From assembly GCF_023515955.1 (NCBI RefSeq), contig NZ_CP097322.1:6000501-6064500 (forward strand): a DNA stretch of 64,000 bases. The letters are read 5' to 3'. How positions within the stretch are numbered: the stretch's first letter is position 1; every line of letters starts with the position of its first letter. The translations under genes and the position numbers were made by a program. Below the pieces are notes generated by a model, which worked only from the letters and a program-made list of their open reading frames with translations, was not told where the DNA came from and did no database searches. The stretch is from Streptomyces sp. RerS4 (GTDB lineage Bacteria; Actinomycetota; Actinomycetes; Streptomycetales; Streptomycetaceae). Shown piece by piece: positions 7,986 to 16,200 of this stretch.

Positions 7986-10900
7986 GTGGCGAACGAAGCA
8001 AAGCTCCGCGAATACCTCAAGAAGGTCACGACGGATCTCGACGAGGCGTACGGACGTCTGCGGGACATCGAGAGCCAGGCCCACGAGCCCATCGCCATCA
8101 CGGCCATGAGTTGCCGATTCCCCGGCGGCGTCCGCTCTCCCGAAGAACTCTGGGACCTGTTGGCCGCCGGTGGCGACGCCCTCACCGAATTCCCCGCGGA
8201 CCGCGGCTGGGACCTGGACCACCTCTTCTCCGACGACCCGGACGACCAGGGCACCTCGACCACCCGCGAGGGCGGCTTCCTCGACGGCGCCTCCGCCTTC
8301 GACGCCGACTTCTTCGGGATCTCCCCGCGCGAGGCCATGGCGATGGACCCGCAGCAGCGGCTGCTGCTGGAAACCTCGTGGGAGGCGTTCGAGCGGGCCG
8401 GCATCGACCCGCACGTCCTGCGCGGCAACCAGTGCGGCGTGTTCGTCGGCATGAACGGCTCCGACTACCTCACCCCGCTGCTGGAAGCGGCCGAGGACTA
8501 CGCGGGCCACCTCGGCACCGGCAACGCCTCCAGCGTGCTGTCCGGCCGGCTCTCGTACACCTTCGGCCTGGAGGGCCCGGCCGTCACCGTCGACACGGCC
8601 TGCTCGGCGTCACTCGTCGCGCTGCACCTGGCGGTGCAGGCGCTGCGGGCCGGGGAGTGCTCGCTGGCCGTAGCCGGCGGCGTCCACGTGATGTCCACGC
8701 CCGGACTCTTCGTGGAGTTCAGCAAGCAGCGCGGACTGTCCACCGACGGCCGCTGCAAGGCCTTCGCGGCCGGCGCCGACGGCTTCGGCCCGGCGGAAGG
8801 CGTGGGCGTCCTGCTCCTGGAGCGGCTCTCCGACGCGCGGAAGAACGGGCGCCCGGTGCTGGCCGTGGTTCGGGGCAGCGCCATCAACCAGGACGGTGCC
8901 TCCAACGGCCTGACGGCCCCGAACGGCCCCTCCCAGCAGCGCGTCATCCGCCAGGCCCTCGCCAACGCCCGGCTCTCCACCGACCAGGTCGACGTCGTGG
9001 AAGCCCACGGCACGGGCACCTCCCTCGGCGACCCGATCGAGGCACAGGCGCTGCTGGCCACGTACGGGCAGGACCGCCCGGAAGGGCAGCCGCTGCTCCT
9101 GGGGTCGGTGAAGTCGAACATCGGGCACACGCAGGCCGCGGCCGGAGTGGCCGGCGTCATCAAGATGGTGCTGGCGATGCGGCACGGCGTCCTGCCCCAG
9201 ACCCTGCACGTGGACGAGCCGTCGCCGCACGTGGACTGGGAGTCGGGCGCGGTCGCGCTGCTCACGGAGCGGACGACGTGGCCCGAGACGAACCGTCCGC
9301 GTCGTGCGGGTGTGTCGTCGTTCGGGTTCAGCGGGACGAACGCGCACGTGATCGTGGAGCAGGCGCCGGAGGCGGTCGAAGCTTTCGAGGTCGAGCCGGG
9401 TGTCCGTTCGGGTATGCCGGTGGTGCCGTGGGTGTTGTCGGGTAGGAGTGCGGCGGCGTTGCGGGCGCAGGCGGAGCGGTTGGCGGGTCTGCCGGAGTTG
9501 GATCCGGTGGATGTGGGGTGGTCGTTGGCGTCGACGCGTGCGGGTCTGGACCACCGGGCGGTGGTGTTGGGTGATCACGCTGCCGGTGTGCGTGCGGTGG
9601 CTTCGGGTGGGATGGCGGCCGGTGTGGTGACCGGTTCGGTGGTGGGTGGGAAGACGGTGTTCGTGTTCCCGGGGCAGGGTTCGCAGTGGGTGGGGATGGC
9701 CGCCGGGCTGCTGGAGTCGTCGCCGGTGTTCGCGGCGCGGATCGAGGAGTGCGCGAAGGCGCTGGAGCCGTTCACCGACTGGTCGTTGCTCGACGTCCTG
9801 CGTGGTGTTGAGGGCGCGCCCTCGCTGGAGCGGGTGGATGTCGTTCAGCCGGCGTTGTTCGCGGTGATGGTGTCGTTGGCCGAGGTGTGGCGGTCCACCG
9901 GTGTCCTTCCGGGTGCGGTGATCGGTCACTCGCAGGGGGAGATAGCCGCCGCGTGTGTGGCGGGGATCCTGTCGTTGGAGGACGCGGCCCGTGTGGTGGC
10001 TCTGCGGAGTCAGGCCATCGGTCGGGTGTTGGCGGGGCTGGGTGGGATGGTGTCCGTGCCGCTGCCGGCTGCCGCGGTGCGGGAGCGGATCGGGCCGTGG
10101 GGTGAGGAGCGGATCTCCGTCGCCGCCGTGAACGGGCCGTCGTCCGTGGTGATCTCGGGTGAGGTTCAGGCGCTGGACGAGTTCCTGGCCGCGTGCGAGG
10201 TCGATGGCGTGCGGGCCAAGCGGATCGCGGTGGATTACGCCTCGCACTCCGCGCAGGTCGAGCTGTTGCGCGGGGAACTCGACACGCTCCTCGCTCCGAT
10301 CGTCCCGCAGGACGCGGAGGTTCCCTTCCTGTCGACCGTCACCGGCGAATGGGTCAACGGCCCCGAGTTGGACGCCGGTTACTGGTTCCGTAATCTCCGT
10401 CAGACGGTGGAGCTGGAGGAGGCCACCCGGACGCTTCTGGACCAGGGCTTTGGTGTGTTCATCGAGTCCAGCCCGCATCCGGTGTTGACCGTCGGGATGC
10501 AGGAGACCGTGGAGGACGCCGGCCGTGAGGCCGCGATCCTGGGGTCGCTGCGCCGTAACGAAGGCGGTCTGGAGCGCTTCTGGCTCTCCCTGGGCGAGGC
10601 CTACGTGCGTGGTGTGACCGTGGACTGGGATGCCGTCTTCGCCGGCACCGGCGCCCGGCGCGTGGACCTGCCGACGTACGCCTTCCAGTCGCAGCGGTTC
10701 TGGCCCGAGGCCGCGCCCGCCGACCCCGAGGCGCCGCCGGCCGAGAGCGCGCTCGACGCCCGTTTCTGGGACGCCGTCGAACGCGAGGACGTCACGGCGC
10801 TCGCGGAAGCCCTCGCCTTCGAGACCCCCGACGCCATCCAGTCCCTCGGCACCGTCCTGCCCGGCCTCTCCTCCTGGCGGCGGCAGAGCCGTGAGGAGTC

Positions 10901-12962
10901 CACGGTCGACGGCTGGCGCTACCGCGTCACCTGGAAGCCGCTGGCCGAAGCCGGTGCCACGCGGCTCTCGGGGGCCTGGCTGGTCGTCGTGCCCGAGGCC
11001 TTGGCCGGCCCGGACGTCGACACGGCCGCCGCCGTGCTGCGTACGCTCGGCGAGCGCGGCGCGGAGGTCCGTACGGTCACCGTGGCCGCCGACGCGGCCG
11101 ACCGGGACGCGCTCACCACCGCCCTCAAGACCGCCACAGACGGGGCCACCCACCCCGCCGGCGTCCTCTCCCTCCTCGCCCTCGGCGGAGAGGGGGCGTT
11201 CGCCGCCGGTCTGGCGCTGTCCCAGGCCCTCGGTGACGCCGACGTGGCCGCGCCGCTGTGGTGCGTCACCCGGGGCGCGGTCGCCGCCGGGCGGGCCGAC
11301 CGGGTCACGGACCCGGAGCAGGCGCTCATCTGGGGCCTCGGGCGCGTCGCCTCCATGGAGCAGGGGGGCCGGTGGGGCGGCCTGATCGACCTGCCGTCGG
11401 AGGCTGACGACCGCGTGCTCGAACGGCTCGCGGGGGTGCTGGCCGGGGACGCGGCCGAGGATCAGGTCGCCGTCCGGTCCTCCGGGTTGTTCGTACGCCG
11501 TCTCGTGCGGGCCCGGCTGTCCGACAGCCCCGCTGTACGCGAGTGGCGTCCGAGCGGAACCACTTTGGTCACCGGTGGTACGGGTGCGCTGGGCGCGCAC
11601 GTGGCGCGTTGGCTGGCGTCGAACGGCGCCGAGCACCTGGTGCTGACCAGCCGTCGGGGTGCCGAGGCGCCCGGCGCGGGCGAGCTGCGTGAGGAGTTGA
11701 CCGCGCTCGGCGCCGAGGTCACCCTCGTCGCCTGCGACGTCAGCGACCGCGACGCCCTCGCCGCCCTCATCGCCGCGATCCCCGCCGACCGGCCCCTGAC
11801 GGCCGTCGTGCACACGGCGGCCGTCCTGGACGACGGGGTCATCGAGACGCTGACCCCCGAGCAGGTGGCCGGCGTCCTGGCGGTCAAGGTGGACGGGACG
11901 CGGAACCTGCACGAGCTGACCCGCGACCTGGACCTTTCGGCGTTCGTCCTCTTCTCCTCCTTCGCCGCCACCTTCGGCGCCCCCGGCCAGGGCAACCAGG
12001 CACCCGGCAACGCCTTCCTCGACGCCTTCGCCGAGTACCGACGGGCCGAAGGCCTCCCGGCGACCTCCCTCGCCTGGGGCCCCTGGGGCAGCGCGGACGG
12101 GGACGACAGCGCGGCGGGCGACCGTATGCGCCGCCACGGCATCCTCGCCATGTCGCCCGAGCGGACCGTGACGTCGCTGCGGCACGCCCTGGACCGCGAC
12201 GAGACCGCCCTCACCGTGGTCGACATGGACTGGAAGCGGTTCACCCTCGCCTTCACCGCCGACCGCGCCCGGCCGCTGCTGCTGGAACTCCCCGAGGCCC
12301 GGCGGGTCATGGAGAGCGCCGAGCGGGAGTCGACCGAGGACCTGACCGGGGGAGTGCCGCTGACGCGGCAGCTCGCCGGGCTGCCCGAGGTCGAGCAGGA
12401 GCGGCTGCTCCTGGACCTGGTGCGGACGGCCGTCGCCGCCGTCCTCGGCCACGCCGACCTCACGGCCGTCGAGGCCGGCCGGGCCTTCAAGGAGCTGGGC
12501 TTCGACTCCCTCACCTCCGTCGAGCTGCGCAACCGCCTCGGCGCGGTGAGCGGCCTGAAGCTGCCGGCCAGCCTGGTCTTCGACCAGCCCACCCCGGCCG
12601 CCGTCGCCGCCTACCTGCGCGCCGAGATCGTGCCGGACGCGGTGGCGGGCGGGGCGCCGCTGCTGGAGGAGCTCGACCGGTTGGAGTCCGTACTCGAACG
12701 GGGCACCGGCGACAACGTCGTACGGGCCCGGGTGACGATGCGGCTCCAGTCGCTGCTGGCGAAGTGGAACGAGAGCGAGGACCCGACGGCGGCGCGGACA
12801 GCGGCCGGCCCCGGCGGCGGGGTGGACGGCTCCGTGCCCGGCGGTGCGGCAGGGGAGGCGACGGACGACGCGGACGGCGGCATCGACGCGGTGGAGCAGC
12901 TCCAGGACGCGAGCGACGAGGAACTGTTCGCCTTTATCAACAAGGGCCTCGGACGTTATTGA
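7986..12962 (+). CDS. PKS-2: single-module type I PKS (KS-AT-KR-ACP), methylmalonyl AT, KR lacking its catalytic Tyr
   Basis: 1658 residues from GTG 7986, whose product begins with the docking helix VANEAKLREYLKKV shared in form with PKS-3 to PKS-6. Domains: KS 35-460 (DTACSAS, Cys codon 8601-8603), AT 556-909, KR 976-1435, ACP 1472-1552 (Ser codon 12507-12509), docking tail to 1658 ending DEELFAFINKGLG. The AT has RVDVVQ, GHSQGE and YASH, the standard methylmalonyl-CoA signature. The KR keeps the TGGTGALG loop, LDD, Lys and Ser, but the catalytic Tyr position is Gln (residue 1338, GQGNQAPGN), and the conserved Gly-Met after WGPW is rearranged. A retained 2-methyl-3-keto unit is predicted. 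Much of the gene is nearly identical to parts of PKS-5. Strong hairpins flank it on both sides. Confidence 0.97.
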   Translation: MANEAKLREYLKKVTTDLDEAYGRLRDIESQAHEPIAITAMSCRFPGGVRSPEELWDLLAAGGDALTEFPADRGWDLDHLFSDDPDDQGTSTTREGGFLDGASAFDADFFGISPREAMAMDPQQRLLLETSWEAFERAGIDPHVLRGNQCGVFVGMNGSDYLTPLLEAAEDYAGHLGTGNASSVLSGRLSYTFGLEGPAVTVDTACSASLVALHLAVQALRAGECSLAVAGGVHVMSTPGLFVEFSKQRGLSTDGRCKAFAAGADGFGPAEGVGVLLLERLSDARKNGRPVLAVVRGSAINQDGASNGLTAPNGPSQQRVIRQALANARLSTDQVDVVEAHGTGTSLGDPIEAQALLATYGQDRPEGQPLLLGSVKSNIGHTQAAAGVAGVIKMVLAMRHGVLPQTLHVDEPSPHVDWESGAVALLTERTTWPETNRPRRAGVSSFGFSGTNAHVIVEQAPEAVEAFEVEPGVRSGMPVVPWVLSGRSAAALRAQAERLAGLPELDPVDVGWSLASTRAGLDHRAVVLGDHAAGVRAVASGGMAAGVVTGSVVGGKTVFVFPGQGSQWVGMAAGLLESSPVFAARIEECAKALEPFTDWSLLDVLRGVEGAPSLERVDVVQPALFAVMVSLAEVWRSTGVLPGAVIGHSQGEIAAACVAGILSLEDAARVVALRSQAIGRVLAGLGGMVSVPLPAAAVRERIGPWGEERISVAAVNGPSSVVISGEVQALDEFLAACEVDGVRAKRIAVDYASHSAQVELLRGELDTLLAPIVPQDAEVPFLSTVTGEWVNGPELDAGYWFRNLRQTVELEEATRTLLDQGFGVFIESSPHPVLTVGMQETVEDAGREAAILGSLRRNEGGLERFWLSLGEAYVRGVTVDWDAVFAGTGARRVDLPTYAFQSQRFWPEAAPADPEAPPAESALDARFWDAVEREDVTALAEALAFETPDAIQSLGTVLPGLSSWRRQSREESTVDGWRYRVTWKPLAEAGATRLSGAWLVVVPEALAGPDVDTAAAVLRTLGERGAEVRTVTVAADAADRDALTTALKTATDGATHPAGVLSLLALGGEGAFAAGLALSQALGDADVAAPLWCVTRGAVAAGRADRVTDPEQALIWGLGRVASMEQGGRWGGLIDLPSEADDRVLERLAGVLAGDAAEDQVAVRSSGLFVRRLVRARLSDSPAVREWRPSGTTLVTGGTGALGAHVARWLASNGAEHLVLTSRRGAEAPGAGELREELTALGAEVTLVACDVSDRDALAALIAAIPADRPLTAVVHTAAVLDDGVIETLTPEQVAGVLAVKVDGTRNLHELTRDLDLSAFVLFSSFAATFGAPGQGNQAPGNAFLDAFAEYRRAEGLPATSLAWGPWGSADGDDSAAGDRMRRHGILAMSPERTVTSLRHALDRDETALTVVDMDWKRFTLAFTADRARPLLLELPEARRVMESAERESTEDLTGGVPLTRQLAGLPEVEQERLLLDLVRTAVAAVLGHADLTAVEAGRAFKELGFDSLTSVELRNRLGAVSGLKLPASLVFDQPTPAAVAAYLRAEIVPDAVAGGAPLLEELDRLESVLERGTGDNVVRARVTMRLQSLLAKWNESEDPTAARTAAGPGGGVDGSVPGGAAGEATDDADGGIDAVEQLQDASDEELFAFINKGLGRY
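9297..10690 (+). repeat. Long near-identical tract shared with PKS-5 module 5a (46616-48009)
   Basis: From just before the KS-AT linker to the end of the AT, the sequence matches module 5a at a constant offset of 37319 bases, with only scattered differences, including a short patch around 10240-10300. From about 10390 it agrees better with module 5b. The boundaries are sharp: sequence just before 9297 is only loosely similar. This looks like recent duplication or gene conversion of an AT. Confidence 0.9.
10911..11187 (+). repeat. Near-identical tract shared with PKS-5 module 5b (52937-53213)
   Basis: The start of the KR structural half matches module 5b at an offset of 42026 with about two mismatches in 277 bases, then breaks off abruptly after CTCGGCG. 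The post-AT linker at about 10681-10790 also matches 5b (52716-52825), not 5a. Confidence 0.88.
11370..11864 (+). repeat. Near-identical tract shared with PKS-5 module 5a KR (48707-49201)
   Basis: The KR catalytic half, up to ACCCCCGAGCAG, matches module 5a at an offset of 37337 with only a few mismatches. It then diverges and rejoins around the FSSFAATFGAPGQGN segment, immediately before the lost catalytic Tyr. Confidence 0.88.
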
Positions 12963-13020
12963 CGGTCCGCCGGTTTATCGGTGAAGATAGCCCGCCCCCG
13001 AGGTAATTGACCGGGGAAAG

Positions 13021-13067
13021 ACTGCCCCCTACGCATTCCCCTACCCCAGGGGTGCGTAGGGGGCAGT
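13021..13067 (+). terminator. Perfect 15-bp hairpin between PKS-2 and PKS-3
   Basis: The arm ACTGCCCCCTACGCA (13021-13035) is exactly complementary to 13053-13067. Inside it a second 5-bp stem, CCCCT (13038-13042) with AGGGG (13048-13052), extends the helix past a two-base bulge and leaves an ACCCC loop. It begins 59 bases after the PKS-2 stop, in a 253-base spacer. No T-run follows. A terminator or attenuator is likely; transcript stabilisation is the alternative. Confidence 0.75.
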
Positions 13068-13143
13068 TAGGGGTTGTAGGGCGGTTGGGCGAGAAATAGC
13101 CTGCGATCGAGCAGTCGCTTCGCCGGAGAGCGGAGCGCTCGCA

Positions 13144-13187
13144 TTTCCGATGCCAATTCTCGGCTCTGCACACAGTTTTCCGATGCC
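13144..13187 (+). repeat. 11-bp direct repeat TTTCCGATGCC, 33 bp apart, upstream of PKS-3
   Basis: TTTCCGATGCC occurs at 13144-13154 and again at 13177-13187, a centre-to-centre spacing of 33 bases or about three helical turns. It lies in the AT-richer part of the spacer, 29-72 bases before the PKS-3 start. This could be a regulator site. I see no convincing -35/-10 pair beside it. Confidence 0.5.
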
Positions 13188-13200
13188 GTCTGCTGCAAAT

Positions 13201-13206
13201 GGGTGG
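13201..13206 (+). promoter_or_regulatory. Weak ribosome binding site for PKS-3
   Basis: GGGTGG lies 9 bases before ATG 13216. It is the poorest match to a Shine-Dalgarno among the genes here, yet the ATG is well placed because the protein then opens with the docking helix MANEETLRDYLK. Confidence 0.4.
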
Positions 13207-13215
13207 TTGCGTTAA

Positions 13216-16200
13216 ATGGCGAATGAAGAGACGCTGCGGGACTACCTGAAGCTGGTGACAGCGGATCTGCACCAGACGCGTCAGCGGCTTCGGGACGTCG
13301 AGGCGAAGAACCAGGATCCCATCGCCATCGTGGGCATGGGCTGCCGCTATCCGGGAGGCGCGACGTCGCCGGAGGAGCTGTGGCAGCTCGTCGCCGACGG
13401 CGTCGACGCCATCACCGGATTCCCCGCCGAGCGCGGCTGGGACATGGACACCGTCTACCACCCCGACCCCGAGCACCCCGGCACCAGCTACGCCAACCAG
13501 GGCGGCTTCGTCCGGGACATCGCGCGGTTCGACCCGTCGCTCTTCGGGATCTCCCCGCGCGAGGCCCTCGCCATGGACCCGCAGCAGCGGCTCCTGCTGG
13601 AAACCTCGTGGGAGGCCTTCGAGCGCGCGGGCATCGACCCGACCTCGATGCGCGGCAAGCAGGTCGGCGTGTTCGTCGGCACCAGCAACCACGACTACCT
13701 GACGGCGCTGCTGAGTTCCTCCGAGAACGTGGAGGGCTACCTCGGCACCGGAAACGCGGCGAGCGTCGCCTCGGGCCGGCTGTCGTACACGTTCGGCCTC
13801 GAAGGCCCGGCCGTCACCGTCGACACAGCCTGCTCCTCCTCCCTCGTCGCCCTGCACCTGGCCGTCCAGGCCCTGCGCAACGGCGAATGCTCGATGGCCC
13901 TGGCCGGCGGCGCCACCCTCATGGCCGCGCCCGGCACGTTCATCGACTACAGCAAGCAGCGCGGCCTCGCCACCGACGGCCGCTGCAAGGCGTTCTCGCC
14001 CGACGCCGACGGCTTCAGCCTCGCCGAAGGCGTCGGCGTCCTGCTCGTGGAGCGGCTCTCCGACGCCCGCCGCAAGGGCCACCGCGTCCTCGCCGTGGTC
14101 CGTGGCACGGCGGTGAACCAGGACGGCGCCAGCAACGGCCTCACCGCCCCCAACGGCCCCTCGCAGCAGCGCGTCATCCTCCAGGCGCTGTCCAACGCCC
14201 GACTCACGCCCGACCAGGTGGACGCCGTCGAGGCGCACGGCACGGGAACCGGCCTCGGCGACCCCATCGAGGCGCAGGCGATCATCGCCACCTACGGCCA
14301 GGACCGCCCCGACGGACGGCCGCTGTGGTTGGGCTCGCTCAAGACCAACATCGGTCACGCGCAGGCCGCCGCCGGTGTCGCGGGCGTCATCAAGAGCGTC
14401 ATGGCGATGCGCAACGGGGTGCTGCCGCGGACCCTGCACCTGGACGAGCCGACCCCGCACGTCGACTGGTCGGCGGGCGAGGTGTCCCTGCTCACCGAGG
14501 CGCGGCCCTGGCCGGTGCACGAGGGGCCCCGCCGGATCGGCGTCTCCTCGTTCGGCATGAGCGGCACCAACGCGCACGTCATCCTGGAGAGCGCCGAGGA
14601 GCCGGCGGAGGAGCCCGCCGAGGGACCCGCCGAGGGTTCCGCCGTCGAAGCGGCCGCTCCTGCGGCGGCCGTGCTGCCCGTCGTCCTTTCCGGTAAGACC
14701 GAGGTCGCGCTGCGGGCGCAGGCCGCCACGCTCCTGGCCCACCTCACGGACCGGCCCGGCCTCCGCGTCGCGGACGTCGCGTTCTCACAGGCGCTCACCC
14801 GCGCCGCCCTGGACCGCCGCGCCGCGATCGTCGCCGAGGACCGCGACGAGCTGCTGGCCGCACTCGCCGCCCTGGCCGAGGGTCGGCCGTCCGCGGACGT
14901 CGTGGAAGGGGTCGCCACCGAGGGCAAGTTGGCGTTCCTGTTCACCGGCCAGGGCAGCCAGCGCCTGGGCATGGGTCGGGAACTGTACGACGCTTACCCG
15001 GTGTTCGCGCGGGCGCTGGACGCGGTCTCGGAGTGCATGGCCCTCGAACTGCCGCTGAGGGATGTGCTGTTCGGGACCGAGGCCGCTCTGCTGGACGAGA
15101 CGCGGTTCACCCAGCCGGCGCTGTTCGCCGTCGAGGTGGCGCTGTTCCGGCTGCTCGAATCATGGGGTGTGAAGCCCGACTTCCTGTCCGGGCACTCCAT
15201 CGGTGAGATCGCCGCCGCGCACGTCGCGGGGGTACTGGACCTGGACGACGCGTGCACGCTGGTCGCCGCGCGCGGCCGGCTGATGCAGGCGCTGCCCGTC
15301 GGCGGCGTGATGATCGCCGTCCAGGCCTCGGAGGACGAGGTCCTGCCCCACCTGAGCGACCGCGTGGCCATCGCCGCGATCAACGGCCCCCAGGCCGTCG
15401 TCGTGGCCGGCGACGAGGACGCGGCCGGCGCGGTCGCGGCGGTCTTCGAGGAGCGGGGCCGCAAGACCAAGCGCCTCACCGTCAGCCACGCCTTCCACTC
15501 CCCGCACATGGACGGCATGCTCGACGCCTTCCGCGAGGTCGCGCAGCGGCTCACGTACTCCGCCCCGCGCATCCCGATCGTCTCCAACCTGACCGGCGCC
15601 CTGGTCACCGACGAGATGGCGACGCCCGACTTCTGGGTCCGCCACGTCCGCGAGGCCGTCCGCTTCCTCGACGGCATGCGCTGGCTGGAGAGCCGCGGCG
15701 TCACCGCGTACCTGGAGATCGGCCCCGGCGGGGTCCTCTCCGCCCTCGGCCAGGACTGCCAGACCGCCGCCGGCCCCCGCGCCGCCGCGTTCCTGCCCGC
15801 GCTGCGCACCGGCCGCCCCGAAGCCCGTTCGCTGACCGCCGCCGTCGCCGGCGCCCACGTACGCGGCCTCTCCCCGGACTGGGCCGCCCGGTTCGCCGGG
15901 ACCGGCGCGCGCCGCGTCGAGCTGCCGACGTACGCGTTCCAGCGCGAGCCGTACTGGCCGCGCGACCCCTTCAGCGACCTGACCGGACCCGCCGACGGCC
16001 GCGAACTCGGGGCGACCGACGCCAAGTTCTGGGAGGTCGTCGACAGCGAGGACTTGGCCGCGCTCGCCGAGACCCTCGGCGTGGACGGCGAGGAGCCGCT
16101 CAGCGGCGTGCTGCCCGCGCTCTCCGCCTGGCACCGCCGCCACCGCGACCGTGACACCGTCGGCGGCTGGCGCTACCGCGTCACCTGGAAGCCCCTCACC

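Larger units (their letters stand above)
8088..12640 (+). other. Module 2: KS, methylmalonyl AT, inactive-looking KR, ACP
   Basis: KS about 8088-9365, AT about 9650-10710 (GHSQGE about 9924-9941, YASH about 10234-10250), KR about 10911-12290, ACP about 12400-12640. The KS substrate loop reads GMNGSDY, the type seen in KSs that receive no alkene, which fits a silent module 1B upstream. The codon at 11997-11999 is CAG where the near-identical KR of module 5a has TAC. A keto product is expected from this module. Confidence 0.92.
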
